From NCBI RefSeq assembly GCF_030463535.1, contig NC_132899.1, positions 16,903,490-16,967,489 of the forward strand: a DNA stretch of 64,000 bases, read 5' to 3'. The position numbers and the translations under genes are program-made. Of this stretch, positions 11,110 to 24,800 are shown piece by piece. A model generated the notes under the pieces. It saw only the letters and a list, made by a program, of their open reading frames with translations, had not been told where the DNA came from and ran no database searches. How positions within the stretch are numbered: the first letter of the stretch is position 1; each line of letters begins with the position of its first letter. This DNA comes from Salminus brasiliensis. Taxonomy: Eukaryota > Chordata > Actinopteri > Characiformes > Bryconidae.

Positions 11110-14100
11110 TTGGCAATAACCTGCTCTGTGCCGAGGCAGCTGCAGCCCTTTGACTGAGTGCTTTGTTTTAAGGTGTAAACGATGAATGCTGCTCATGTGC
11201 TTTAGCAGGTGTTGGGAGTGCAGGACAGAGCAAGTGTAAAGCACCAGATCTGACCCAGCCAGACCATCTCTCCTTATCTCAAATCTTCTGCCCTGTTAAC
11301 ACAGAAGCACAAGCAACACTGTAACTGTGTTAATTGTGGTGAACAGGAACTGATTACATGGTGCTTTAGGCACTTAATCGCTGACTATGTGTGTTGGAGT
11401 AGAGATAATAGTGGGTGATGTTGTACCTGGAAATGAATGCGATCAATGCTTGACCAGTCAAATTCATATAAAAGCAGTTGTTCTCTGCTGCCCATCTACA
11501 GACAAATTTAAATCAGCGATAAACACAAACACATTTAGTATTTACAGTTATAAAGTGATGAGCAAAGGGTCTATATACATACACTATATGGACAAAAATG
11601 TTGGGACACCGCTCTTAATTTTTTAATTCAGGTGCTTAAACTGAAGTGACAAACCATGTAAAGTAAGAGTGCATAAAAGCTGCCAAAGCTCTGCTGTTCT
11701 GCTAAACCTGCTGTTAGATCTGCAAAAGGGGACCAACTCCATATCAGTGGCTATGAATTTAGAATGGGATGTAATAAAAGCTCCTATAGGTGTAATGCAT
11801 GGGTGTCCTAATACTTTTGTCTATGTAATACATTTGGTTTCACTTCATTTGAGTTGAGGCTCAAAAAAAAAAAAAGCTAAGGGCCCTGGCTCAGCAGTTA
11901 GAGCTGCCTTTTCAGTTCCATTACTTTGGGATGATGTGTAACTGTATTACGACTGTCACCATATGTTCATTTCCTGTAGAGAGCAGGTGCTGTACACTTA
12001 CACATTCATAAACGTGCAGTCCAGTCATAGCGAGGCCCACCAACACACTGGCACACTGTTCTTTTTTTCTCTGAAAGAAAAGAGGGAAGGAGGAGGGAGA
12101 GAGCAAGAGAATGAGAGAGGTTTATATGACTGAAAATAACCAGAAGCTCTCAGAGCAGACTCTGTCTTACTCTGCTTGGCCGGACTTTGCTCATGCTATA
12201 GAAGATGACAGGCACATCACTCATTCGACAGGCTTCCTGGATGAACAGCAGAACAGCATCACACGCACACATTCCCAGCAGCTCTCTGTGCAGGGCCGGA
12301 GTGTGTTGCACCACATAATCACACCCGTGCTTCGTCAAAATCTGAGAATGTATAGATACATATAATAAAAAAAGGTAAAGGTGCACATATTTGTCACTGT
12401 ACACTGTACAGCGAAATGTGTCCTCTGCATTTAACCCATCTGTGGTAGTGAACACACACACACACACTAGTGAACTAGGGGCAGTGAGTACACACACACC
12501 CCAGAGTGGTGGGCAGCCAACTCCAGCGCCCAGGGAGAGGAGCGAGCAAAGAGGGTAAAGGCCCTTGCTCAAGGGCCCAACAGTGGCAGCTTGCCAAGCC
12601 CAGGAATCAAACCCACAACCCTGTTATCGATAGCCTGATGCTCTAACCGCTGAGCCACCACTGTCCCTATATATATTTATATCACTGTTGTATGTGTGTA
12701 TTACTGACAAATGTTATACTTGTTTAATATACTTCATCTTAGCAGCGTTTGCCTGTAAAAAAAACAAAAACCCATCACATCACAATTCCATTAACGTTAT
12801 TAATATGCAAGTTAGAAGAAGGCAGGTTTGTTTGCCGGCTTCTATGTGCAATGTGCAGCTGATATTATTTTATGAAGAACTGATAAAGTAGGGTTGACAG
12901 GTTAACCAGGATATTTAAAGACCACTGTAAATACAATACAGTTTTTCATCAAGGGAAGCTTCGGAAGAGCTTTTCAGAAATTCCTTTTTTTGGAGATTGA
13001 CACACTATGTAAAAAATACCATTTTGCTATTTATCTTAGAAATTCCTTAAAACAAATGAAGCAAATTTCTCAGTATATTTGGTTTGCAAAACTGCAAAAT
13101 TGCCTGTTGAAATCATTGTTTTTGATATGACTGAACTGTAGTGTCGTGGGTTACAACACAACCCTCCCTTAAAGCTCACCACTCTACTCCAATTATACAT
13201 ATACACTACTTATATACATATACACTACTTATATATATATATATATTATAAAATAGTTTGTCAGTAAAGTTTATTGTACTTGTATCATGAAAATCAAGGT
13301 ATTCACCCAAATTGACTTACCCAAGGGGGAAAGTAGTCATGTGGCTTGAAGTAAGGTCCCGCTTTCTCTCTCCAGTCCCCCATGTCGGCCTGTAAGGCAT
13401 AAGCAGCTAGCTGGAAGTACTGGCCTTCCTGTCCAGAACATAGTGAGCACAAAACTCTGCCTTTCAGGTCAGCATAGTACAGACTGCGCGCCTTCTCCTC
13501 CCTGAGCTCAGAAAAAGAAAGAAACAAGGCTAATGGAATTTACAGATCACCCTTGTGAGGAACAAAAATGAAAGTCTGCACCAAAATCAACATTTTTGAC
13601 TTACGTGATGAGTCGACCATCCTTTACGTAGTACTGCACTTTGAGATGCAGGGTTATTCTCTCCTGTCAATACAAGTGTGTGTTTATTATTGTGATAATA
13701 GTTTAAGTGCAAGTGTTTAGGTTTTATCATCTGTTGGCATTACCTGCAATGTGTTGTGCTTCCATGCTTTAGGGAAGTATGTGCTTAATTTGTTGTCCAG
13801 GTCGAGAAACAGGTGGTTATTATCTGTGGCAAATTCATTAAGCAACATCATGACACAAGGACGCACCGCTTTGAGACGTTCTCTCAGAGTGGATATCTTT
13901 TAGTTTAGTTTTGCTTGGAGCACACTCCTCTTCGGTTAATTAGTGTTAAGGGCTTACTCAGCAGAAATGCTCACACACACTTACCCTTTTCTAAACATAG
14001 GCCAAAGAGATGCAGATCCTGAATCCCAAGTAGCTCAGACAGCTGGCCGATTACCTCCTGCCCCCTGCATTTTGACTTAAAGAAACACACACTTGTAGCA

Positions 14101-14949
14101 TATGTAGTGAGAAACACCATTTGACATTTGTATTAGTTTAGCTACACCCTTAATAATAATCATAACTATAAATCCTAACCTTAGTAACCCACACCTAAAT
14201 CTAACCCTAAACCTAACCCTGAAATAACCTCAGTAACCTACACCTAACCCTGAAATAACCTCAGTAATCTACATTTAAACGTAACCCTGAATTAATTTTA
14301 GTAATCTACACTTACCTCAGCAATCTTACACACACTTTAACAGAACTCGAAATCTCATCTCCGTAACCTACACCTAAATATAACCTACGTCAAAACCTGA
14401 CCTACCCTTAAACCTTACCTCAGTAATCTACATCTACACCTAATCTCAGTAATTTACACCTTAATATAACCAACTGTAGTAATCTACACCTAAACCTAAC
14501 CTCAGTAACCAAAGGAAAAGGTTTTGCTCTTTTCTTTTACAGATTTAAAACACAAGGATTCAGATCCAATCCTGTTTTCCTCTGCTTTAGCTACACCCAT
14601 ACCCACACAAAAACAACCAATAGATGCAACAGTCTTCAGCGGTTTCCCCAATAAGGTGTTAATCACAACACGTTTCTTGGAAGAAGAAGAAAAAATGTTT
14701 GCAGTAATTTCTAGGAAGAGGAAATGTGCTTAAAAAGAGCATCCTGTCTCTACCTGCAGAGGCACTGCGGTCTGCTTTAAACTGTTCTGCATGTATTGGA
14801 CATACTTTAAAGACAATACCTGCTTTATGAAGTTCTCAAACAGAAACGTTCAGCAGTTTCCTCCAACTCACCCCCACATTAATGTTGACTTGGTTCTTGT
14901 TGGGTAACGCCACACACACCACTCTGGTCTGATCAGTCCTGCTGGCCAT
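8361..14949 (-). CDS. FERM domain-containing protein of FRMD1/FRMD6 (willin) type
   Basis: Exons: 14872-14949, 13985-14075, 13744-13823, 13605-13663, 13321-13501, 12171-12341, 12002-12070, 11427-11495, 11121-11292, 9272-9418, 8521-8667, 8406-8428. They total 1,287 nt (429 codons) with every phase matching. The start MASRTDQTRVVCVALPNKN resembles the FERM F1 entry of FRMD6. Landmarks in order: DLHLFGLCLEK, LHLKVQYYVKDGRLI, QLAAYALQADMGDW with YFKPHDYFPPW, DYVVQHTPALH, LLLYEFDWSSIDRIHFQ, LHSQHLLKHMSSIHRL, then the acidic block EIEMCVDEPEEMFVDDPEDI, which parallels EIEMLVDDP in FRMD6. FERM proteins of this type act at the cell cortex in junction and Hippo signalling. The long C-terminal tail of FRMD6 was not found: either the last exon reads through its GTGAGT donor to TAG at 8361, followed by AATAAA near 8290, or more exons were missed. 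FRMD1 versus FRMD6 is not resolved. Confidence 0.85.
9928..10990. mobile_element. Tc1-type non-autonomous element in frmd intron 9
   Basis: Inverted ends of about 33 bp: left TACAGTCTTATG...GGTTTGGGCACCCCTGG; the right end read on the minus strand is ACAGTCCCAAGC...TGTTTTGGCACCCCTGG. The 1.06-kb interior has no transposase. The GGCACCCCTGG ends are typical of Tc1/mariner-derived repeats of fish and frogs. It lies between exons 10 and 9 of the FERM gene. Confidence 0.65.
11030..11103. repeat. (TG)n microsatellite next to an frmd splice donor
   Basis: About 37 uninterrupted TG units. On the gene's strand this is (CA)n starting 17 nt after the donor of the exon at 11121-11292. Confidence 0.95.
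11580..11830. mobile_element. Short inverted-repeat DNA element, internally deleted
   Basis: Ends ACTATATGGACAAAAATG with TTGGGACACC and, inverted, GGTGTCCTAATACTTTTGTC. They match the ends of the 450-bp elements at 20730, 35679 and 41300, but the interior is different and short. Lies in an frmd intron. Confidence 0.7.
12368..12667 (-). mobile_element. tRNA-derived SINE
   Basis: Read on the minus strand, the head holds a pol III A box (TGGCTCAGCGGTTAGAGC) and B box (GGTTGTGGGTTTGATTCC), followed by the conserved block GGGCCCTTGAGCAAGG and a tail with CA repeats, ending in CTTTACCTTTTTTTA. It lies in frmd intron 5, same orientation as the gene, and its 3' end is about 27 bp from the acceptor of the exon starting at 12341. 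Confidence 0.8.
14160..14510. repeat. Degenerate tandem repeat with telomere-like CTAACC units
   Basis: About a dozen imperfect units of roughly 25-32 bp built from AACCTCAGTAACCTACACCT and CTAACCCTAAACC. Lies in intron 1 of the FERM gene. Confidence 0.7.
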
Positions 14950-15006
14950 GATCTAACTCTGTTTTCCTCCAGTCCTGCTTAAGATAGTTTGTCTTCACTG
15001 CTGGTG

Positions 15007-15013
15007 TTTTATA
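15007..15013 (-). promoter_or_regulatory. TATA box of the FERM-domain gene
   Basis: TATAAAA on the minus strand about 60 bp upstream of the start codon at 14949, which leaves room for a start site near 14980 and a short 5' UTR without a further exon. Confidence 0.5.
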
Positions 15014-17904
15014 TGGTCTCCTACTCCCTGCATCTCTCAATCACCTCTCCTCTGCATTGTCCTCCCTAAAATAACATTTGCTCACACCACCCTTGTATAG
15101 CCTGGGCAATTCTGTGCAACTGTCTCTCTGCTTGTGCTAATAACAAATAGAAGTGGCCGTTCATTTGCATGCATTTACTTCACTGAATGACGTACAGTAA
15201 ATGTATATTATAGTCTGTGGTTTCACTACAAGCACTCAGCAGTGAAATTACTTCGTTAATTGGTTACAAATGACAGCGAGGTTTGTCACTAATCTCAAAT
15301 GAATGAGAATATTGCAAAATGTCACAAGACTAAGTTACATGCAGCATGCATTTATTTTTGTGTCACAGTGTCAGTGGGGGAAGAAAAAATATTTAATCCA
15401 GTTCTGTAAAAAAATTTACATTGTAAAGAAAAGGTCTGTCCATTAAAAAAAAATAATAATAAAAACTTTAATCAAACAATTGGGTTTAAAATAAAAAATC
15501 TGAATGAACCTGCTTTATTCAAAGCATTTATACGAGTTGAATGAACCCATTATAATCATGTTACCACCAAGTAGTTTTTTTGGTGTTTTTTGTTTTGTAG
15601 GTCTACCTTTTGTAGGTTTACCTTGAAACAGCCCACATTCACACAACATGTATGTTGCGACTGTGTTTGAGAAGTTACATGAGCAACTCATGAGATACAT
15701 GAGATATTTATCTTAGGTGAAATGCTTCAAATAAGAATCTCATTTAAAGCTTAGTAGTTTTTTTTTTTAAAACCATATTGAATTTGTTGCACTATTGTAC
15801 AAAACACAAGCATCTCAAACATGCATACAATAAAAAAACAAACAAACAAAAAAACAGATCTACCATCATTTGTTAAACTATGATTAATTTATTTTACAAA
15901 CAAAAAAGTTTACCAGTGCTTGAAAACATTGTTTTACAGACATGGGAAAATATGATGACAGTAAGCAATTAGAGCTGGTGAGAGTCTGTTTAGCTTGTTA
16001 CCTTAGGACCAAAATAACACGGCAATGTGCGGAAAGTCCAGGGGGAACACAGCAGTATTCCGCGGTCAAAATTTCCTGATTAATAACGGTTGTGAAGAAC
16101 ATGCTTGTCTAAAAGTGGTCTTGTGACATGTCTCATGTTTCTAGAGCAGTAGGAGTTTGAAGGAAGAATTACACGAGAGTCATAGTTAAGAAGTGTCCTT
16201 CTTAAAAAGCACAGGAAACGCCAACACTGTCTTTAACGTGACCCACATAGCGTGGGTGGAGGATGGGGTGGGAAAGGCATGTGATTTCTTCAACATTTGT
16301 GCTTATTCAGCTACTCATCCTCTCGGCTTTCTTTCCTCCCCTGGTTTAACAAAGGGTTTTTGGAGAGGGATGGCTTTTGGCTACTGCTGTGCCAAGTCCA
16401 AGTGAAATTACCTTATTATAAAGAAAACACATGATCATCAACCACCAAAAAATATAGATATTAAATTGCCTAAGAAAATTATTTTGCTTCACAGTCATTT
16501 CAGAACCAGCTTCAGCAAACGTCCACAGACTAACGTACCCCAGAGTTTCTTCACAGCAGTGTATTCTAAACAAGTCTAAAGACTAAGAGCAACAAGCATG
16601 CACTGCACTCGCCGCACCTCAACATTACATTCTATTACAACAGACACATCCAGAGCAGTCATGGATTTGGGGGGGGGGGGTCTTGCAAGGACTACCCCAG
16701 AAAAGCTACAAGTTCACAGATTAAAAATGTAAAACCACAAGGTGTTTTATGATACTTCCCCAATTATCATGTAACATCCAAAAATACTCCAAACACCTTC
16801 TTTCAAATCATTCTACACCTGTTTCTGTACTAGCGGCAAGAGTCACAGGGACTACACCACAGGAAAAAAATAGTGCACTATTCAAGAAGCAACATCTGAG
16901 TTTGCATCTCTATAAACATCACAGAAGTTGAAAAACTTTTCATAAGCATCCTTAAAAAACAACAAAACCAACAAAAAACATGACTCATTCAACTGCTTTT
17001 ACCAGCATCCTACTTTCATTATGTGGTGGTGTGATGGTCCATAGTCCATGTCACAGTAAACAAAAACAAACTACACAAGACAACAAATCTCGACATGGAG
17101 CAAGCAGCAAAAACTATTTGATCTGTTTTAGCATTTCCATACACTACAAGCTCCACACTGTAATAAATACAGAATATTATTATTTTTATAATTATTAAAT
17201 TTTTTAGGAAAAGTCTGATGCTAAATAGCTGGTGTAGGACATGCATTTAGATGTGAGCGTAATTAGATTGTTCATTCCTTTCGTACCTTGATCAACTGCC
17301 TATTCAGAATGTTTGTTTTGTTTGTTTTTTTTATATTGTGTGGCGGGGGTAAAAAACAGAAACACTAACATACATATCGTACACAGGTGCACACTGTGTG
17401 CAGTGAATTGCCCATTGAGAGCTTCTGGACTGAGGCAAAAACAGAACAACATGAAAAGTAAATGCACAGAAACAAGGCCAAACTCTTATGAGACATGGCC
17501 GCATTTTAACCCTTTAAAATATTTTTGTGTGGACAGAATAAACCTGGATAGCGGTACATTGAAGGGACGTGTTGCAGATGAAACAATATTGTACTTGTAT
17601 CCCTAAAAGAAAAGCTTTTAGATCTTTAAACTGCATGCATTTTCACTGTTGTAGCGGCATGCAGTCACACTCTGTGCATGAGGTATGCATAATTACATGG
17701 GGGATGCACAATGATCATACGAATTACAATGATATCGACACATTGTTCCAAAAAATAAAAACACACCAAGCGTTGGGCCATAGTCTAGATCTGATCAGTG
17801 AAATGTATTGTACTCAGGAAGGGCAGAATCTTGGGCTACACTGTGTTGCTGTTAATTTTACCACCCATATACATGTATTTCTTTAAAATGCAGATCCAGA
17901 TGAT
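15014..17904. other. Intergenic spacer between gpam 3' end and frmd promoter
   Basis: AT-rich sequence with A/T runs and no supportable exon. If the AATAAA at 17925-17930 is not the main gpam signal, some of this is gpam 3' UTR (other minus-strand AATAAA lie near 15350, 15511 and 15888). Confidence 0.35.
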
Positions 17905-18865
17905 TCTAGTCCCAATTTGTACTTTTTATTAATGTATTGGCATGACTGATATGTACATGGAAAACACTGGACATCAGCAATAGTCTGGAATTCTATTACC
18001 GCTGAATCCTTAAATTCCACAATACATGCCATTATCTTAACAGGACTACAGTGTTACTTAAAAACTAGAAAGGGAGATTCACTAAAGGTCAATTAGAACT
18101 GTTACATAGAGGACATCTTTTTTCCCCATTCAGCAAACATGCATGAATTAGTCAGCCATGACCTTTTCTCCTACATCACCTTTACTGTAAGTCTGAATTC
18201 CTAGGAAGTTATGGTAAAATAGGTTATTTCCACAAAAAAGGAAATGCAGAATGTGCCTAATTTCATTGTGTCCTTTTTCAATTCTGAAACTTAGACAGAA
18301 CAAGTTCATGAGTCACAATTTTACATCGGCATTAAACACAGCTTATTGAATGTTTAAATACTTCTTTACATCTAATACATTTACATGACAATCTATGAAA
18401 GGTTTAAGATACATTATTTCTACACACATTCTGTCCAACAGTACTAGTGAATTAAATGCCCTTAAAAGTGATAACCTACACCAGCTGTCTTCTGTACATT
18501 AGACTGGCTTAAACTAAAGGCAACCTGTATGCATAAAGGGTGACATTCACATACTCATCCGAGCTTTAACGGAAACCAAGCAGATTGGCTCAGAGAGGCT
18601 ATGAGAGTGTAGCCAATAAACAGGGAACTTTTGCAAAAGAAGTTGGAATGAGTACGCTTGCTGTATATCCGCACTCATGGCGTGGGCGTTTGGGAAAGCA
18701 TTTGAAGAAGGGCAAGGCGGGCTCAGTCCAGACCTAGTTGTTTTGCTGAAGGCACTTCTGGGTAAAGCTTTCCATAAAGTAGCACCTTTGACTGTTGGGA
18801 GTAGCCAGAAGAGGAGAAGCCCTTAAGCAAGACATAGGGGTTAGTATGATGGCCCTACCGCGGGC
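17905..18865 (-). other. gpam: Probable gpam 3' UTR
   Basis: Begins after the TGA at 18866-18868. The first AATAAA on the minus strand downstream is at 17925-17930. GPAM genes are known for long 3' UTRs, so the true end may lie further left. Confidence 0.4.
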
Positions 18866-21800
18866 TCACAGCAGACTGAAGCCCAAGATGTAATGCAGGA
18901 GCTTGTTCCTGTTGGCCTGAGGTTGAAACGTAGAACTCAGCTCTAAACGACACACACCATCTTCTGAGCGCTCCTTCAGCACCTGTAATTCACAAACCAA
19001 CACTGAGTTACACTGCTGTAAATTGTACTGAGCAAACCTTTAATATGAAGCTTAGAAGTCATCTCACCCCCAGCTCTTTAAAAGTCTTCACTGTATTTTT
19101 CACGAGGTAGTGTGTAGCACTTTCTCCTGAAATACCAAAACATAAGTTAGTAAGAATTATTAAAGAACATGAAACTGTACTTTCTCCAATTTCAGCCATC
19201 CTCTTTGTTGTCCAGCCATCTGTCAGCAGTGTTGTGTACACTTAATGTAACTGTCCATGCACCCTTTATCAGTGGTCCACAGACTATTCTACCACTTAAT
19301 TCATATGGTCGGTAGTGGTCCCTTTTCATTAAAGCAACATTATGTAGCATTTTAACTTACAATTACAGCTTCAAAATAATTGTGATGCTCCACTGACCTG
19401 TAAGAGGAAGAATAGTATCTATTGTTGCTACTCTGGGCTCAGTACGGTACAAACTGCACTGTGTAACTGGCAAAGCGGGCAGGAAAACCTTTGCCAGAAC
19501 TAAAGTAACGCTGCGAAACTGGAATCAAATTTGTGTAAAAGATAAGTGTAATATTACTCTACTGTGACAGCCCACATACTTCCTTCACCTCAGATGTCAT
19601 TTCTGTATCTCTCTTGTGAAATGCATGTAAAAAGCGTGTCCTTTAGCAGTGGTTCAAAGCTCAAATTCCACTTCCCAACTGCAGGGAGAGCCCAGGAGCA
19701 AGAAATGCCTATTCCTGCATAAAGCTGCTTTAATGGACAGGGATTGAAGGGGCTGACAAAAGGCCCAGCAACAGATGAGCTACAATCAGTAACTGCAAAC
19801 CAATGAAATGCATTTGTATGATAGAATGTAAGTGTACCTAATAGGTGCAACTATGGTGGGCAATATGATATTTTATTGTATGGTGATAGATTTTATAAGA
19901 ATATTGAGGATATGTCAGTGCATAGAGAACACTGAGTAACTGCACATTTTATTACAAACAGTGTAATTAGTCTGGTTTAACTGGATGAAGTGCAGCGCAT
20001 TAAAAGTGTTAAAAGTAACTTCCTTTTTTCAGTTTGAAACTCAAAGAACTTTAAATTCAAGAACTACATGTTCCTCAAGTTTTAACATACTTTTAACAGT
20101 GCAAGTATGGGAGTCAGTGTGGATAGGTACTTGCATCGTAGTTTTTACGAATCTGTCACCACTGATGCATGTTGTCTGTGATCATGTGTAAAAATGTCTT
20201 TAAATAACAGGCAAGTATCATTACCATCATGTGGCCCCCAATAGGTGCAAGTCCTTGTACGTCCATTGATGTAGAACTCATTTGTAACATGTCAAACATG
20301 AATTCAAACACTTAAACGGAACAAAACACTGGTGGAGACTAACCGTAGGCTGCAACTCCTTTCTCTGTGCGTGTGAGCAGATATTTAAACAGCCTCTGAG
20401 TGTACTCTCTCTCTGACATGGGTGAAAGCAGGCTGTGCACAAAGATAGCTGCCCCGCTGTAGGCCTCCAGCACTGGGCTGATCACTCTCTGAAGAAATGT
20501 GAAGAACTCTTGGTGCTCAGATGATGAGCTCACCTAAAACAAGTTTAACAAATTCTTTTTAGCATGTTTTTAAATAAATAACATTTAAACAGAAATAAAT
20601 AAATACTTATTATATTTATTATATTTATCTTGTCATTCTTCTTCACATAAACGGTCTACAGTTTTTGACAACTGACAAAAGTACTGCCTTGGGAGTAATG
20701 CCATGCCCCAGTCTAATGTAAGAAAAGGACACTACATGTCCAAATGTTTGTGGACAGCCCTTCTAATCAATGCATTCAGCTACTTTCAGTTGCACCTATT
20801 GCTGACACAGATGTGCAAATGTCTAATCTTGTCTACCCCAGCAGATATGTACTGCCAATAGAATAGGCCTCTTTGGAGCAGATGGTGCCATACCTAATGC
20901 TAGGTGTAGGCTAGAGAAACATGGGCCTCTAGAATGATGGTGCTCCATCCAATACTTCTAGGATGAAGGGTTGGGGGTTAGATGGGGTGGTGATAATGCA
21001 ACACTCTGACCTCACTAACACACTTGTTGCGGAATGGAATCAAATCCTCACAGCAATGCACCAAAATCTAGTAGAAAGCCTTCCCTCAACAGGGGAAGAC
21101 AGTTAATCCAGCTGAAGCAGGATAAACTCTTAATACCTTTTGATTTCAGAAGCAACAATGAATGAGCAATAAATGAGTGCCCCAATTCTTTTGTCCATAT
21201 GTTGTAACTGTTTAATGGCAACATGTCCATAGCAGATACTTACTAAAACTTAAATTAATGAAGCCTTTGATGAGGTGTGTTTAACGGAACACTAGCTCCC
21301 TAACTTTAATTCATTAACATTACAGTTGTATGTAAAAGCTAAGGCAGGGACACGTTACATGTAATGTGCATGTTAATTACTGTTGTGGATTTATTTAAAA
21401 ACACTGTGGTGGTGAACAAAATAAACAAAAAATATATAAGTAAAGATTATGCCATGTTTTGTAAGATATAGCTGGTGTATATATTACAATATTAAACTGT
21501 TATATTTAAGTAAGGAAAAAGTAGATCAATAAAACCAATGACATGTCATTTGAACACTGGTGTCAACCTTTTTCAAATCACTAAAGGCTGAGTTCAAGCA
21601 CTGTCAGAAGCTACGGAAAGAAACAAAAACTCTCCTTTCAGTTTGTGTAGAAGAAAACCCCCCAAAACATGAGGAGAGACAAGTAATGGAAAAATACTCA
21701 AGATGGATTAAGTTAGAGGCTGGTCATAGTTAGGGGGTTTCCTGACAAACTGCAACCCACTCCTAGAGCAGTAGTATCTAAAAGGCTATAGAGATGTCAA

Positions 21801-24800
21801 AAATGTTGAACAGCAGCAGGCCTCTGAAAGAACCAAAAGTCAAACAGTTCTTTTTAAATGAGGCCACCAGGCACTACAATACAAAAAGCATGTTCAAAAA
21901 GTTTTCATATATCTTTAATTTCTTAAATAAACCATGCATGTGTGCACGCACACAAGCCAGTTGTTAAGTACCTTCAGATAGCGGTCCCTTTGTTCCTCTC
22001 CAAAGTCACTGTCTTCATCCTCCTCGTCGCTCCTCCAGGACAGAGGCTCTGGGAATTTTTTAGGCCACGGCTCCTCTGAAGGGCTCAGCTCCTCCTGGTC
22101 CTCCTGAACAAAACAGCATACAACTGGATGTGAGGAACTGTTCATATTTAGACACTTTCTCACTGTGTTCTTGTTCTGGTTTGGGGGCACAACATATCAG
22201 ATAAGATACAAATTAATCTGGTAACAGTTTTCCATTTGTCCAGGTTACAAACCCACAAATGTTGTTAGGGCCTGTTATTACAAAACTTGTCAGAGCAAGA
22301 ATGCTGATTTGGAATGAGAATGCTGTCAGTAAATAAAATAAATGTATTAGGCCAGGTTCACAAAACATTTGAGAGAAACAGTTCATAAGATGTTTAAAAG
22401 TGTATCATTCTTAGATTGTTGTTAGAGTAGTTTGAGATCATTCTGATATTTCTGGTATTTCACAGCTTGTGTGTAATGTAAAAACATTTTTAATTTTCCA
22501 ATATTCAGATAAACAAGTACTTTGGAGAACAACAACAAACTAACTGTTCAAACCTTTCAGTAAAATAGTGCAAAATTTTCATTTTGTAGAAACTGACAGT
22601 ACTGTAAGAACAAACTCCACTTTTAATCCTGTTGAATAAGACATGAAGACATTCTGTAATTCAGCTATTTGAACAGATGAGTTTAGAGGCTTACTTATTG
22701 AACTCCTACACTCTAAGATAAGTGTGAGGATATCGGAAGGTTAAGGACAATAGCAATTTAAGCAAAATCTGAAAATTCTTAATCTTCTTAGCTTAACTTT
22801 TTCTGAAGAAATAAAGCTCATACAAGATGAATTCTGCCCTAGTACTCCTGTTCTGGGAAGTTCTGGAAACACTATCATAGAACATGCCCTCCACCTGGTG
22901 GCTATTTGCAGCATGAGCAATAAATTCATCTCTTAAATTTCTTTGTGGCTTTACTTTTAAAGGTAGATACATAACAGTAACAGTGACAGTCAACATAACA
23001 GTCTACAAATTAAGTATGAAAAAAAAATGCTAATTATTAAAATGATTATGAATAATTATTAATTAGAAAACATTACCAGTAGCAGCCCTGGCTGTAAAAG
23101 AACCTGTAACATTTTTGTATTAAGGGGTCTCTGCAGACCACAATGCCTTAGTTTTGTTTTCCTAAACAGGATTCATTCACTGCTTTTTTGCATGGAGATT
23201 ATGGGCATGCAGAAGAATCATCATAGTTGTTAACACTGATTTATTTTTTTTTATACACTGCAAAGTGAAAACCTCTTGTCTTTCATGTTGAGAATGTTGT
23301 AAAGATATTGTAAAAGATTAGAATTAGAAAGAAGTTTTTTCACTTGTCTTAGCCATTGAACTGAATGTCACTTGTTTTAAGCAATAGTTCCACACAAAAA
23401 TATGCCCAGAAATATCAGAATGATCTCTCTTTTTACTCGTACAACACTTTAAGAACGCTAAATAAGATATAATTAATACGATAAAATTTAAGACATTTTC
23501 ACTTCCTAGGAGATGCAATGAAAAAGGGACACATAGCAAAGAGTACTCACTTCAGCCACAATCAGTACACCATACTCGATCAACCTGGTCACAGCATCTT
23601 GGAAGACCTGGTAGACTGTCTGACATGGCTGTAAACAGAACAGATTGGGGGGGGGGGGTCACATTAGCCACAGCATTCTATGTATAAAACAGCTGAATTA
23701 TTTAATTTCCAAATAAAATACAGCACTAGACTGAAGTCCACTGACCAGCTGATCAATAAAGTTCATTTATCTTTTAGCTGCCAGGAAAAAGTCCAACAGA
23801 GAACACTACATTTAATGACCGACAAGTTCTCCAAATATTTGGACCTTCAAGTTTGTTTGAAAAGCACCCAAGGTAGTTCCTTGTGAAGCTGCTTGTGAGA
23901 ATGCCAAGAGTGTCTGTAAAGGATGGCTCTTTATGTAGAACTTTTTTTACTGCACAATTCCCTCAATGTTTATTTGTTTCATATTTTTTAATGTCTTTAC
24001 AACTACACTGCTCAAAAAAATAAAGGGAACACTTTAACACATCCTATATCTGAATGAATGAAATTCTCATTGAATACTTTGTTCTGTACAAAGTTGAGTG
24101 TGCGGACAACAAAATCACACAAAAATCATCAATGGAAATCAAATTTATTAACCAATGGAGGCCTGGATTTGGAGTAACACAAAATTAAAGTGGAAAAACA
24201 CACTACAGGCATGTAATGTCCAAGTCAAAATGAGGCTCAGTATTGTGTGTGGCCTCCACGTGCCTGTATGACCTCCCTACAACGCCTGGGCATGCTCCTG
24301 ATGAGGTGGCGGATGGTCTCCTGAGGGATCTCCTCCCAGACCTGGACTAAAGCATCCGCCAACTCCTGGACAGCCTGTGGTGCAACGTGACGTTAGTGGA
24401 TGGAGCGAGACATGATGTCCCAGATGTGCTTAATCGGACTCAGGTCTGGGGAACGGACGGGCCAGTCCATAGCTTCAATGCCTTCATGTTGCAGGAACTG
24501 CTGACACACTCCAGCCACATGAGGTCTAGCATTGTCCTGCATTAGGAGGAACCCAGGGCCAACCGCACCAGCATATGGTCCCACAAGGGGTCTGTGGATC
24601 TCATCTCTGTACCTAATGGCAGTCAGGCAACCTCTGGCGAGCACATGGAGGGCTGTGCGGCCCTCCAAAGAAATGCCACCCCACACCATTACTGACCCAC
24701 TGCCAAACCGGTCATGCTGAAAGATATTGCGGGCAGCAGATCACTCTCCACGGCGTCTCCAGACTCTGTCACGTCTGTCACATGTGCTCAGTGTGAACCT

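Noticed and set aside
10789-11244. Long minus-strand frame of 151 codons
   Set aside because: Only its first part is the frmd exon ending at 11121; the rest is the His-Thr translation of the microsatellite and intron sequence.
12590-12667. Possible tRNA gene (A and B box)
   Set aside because: It is the head of a SINE: it continues into a SINE body and the acceptor and T stems do not pair as in a functional tRNA.
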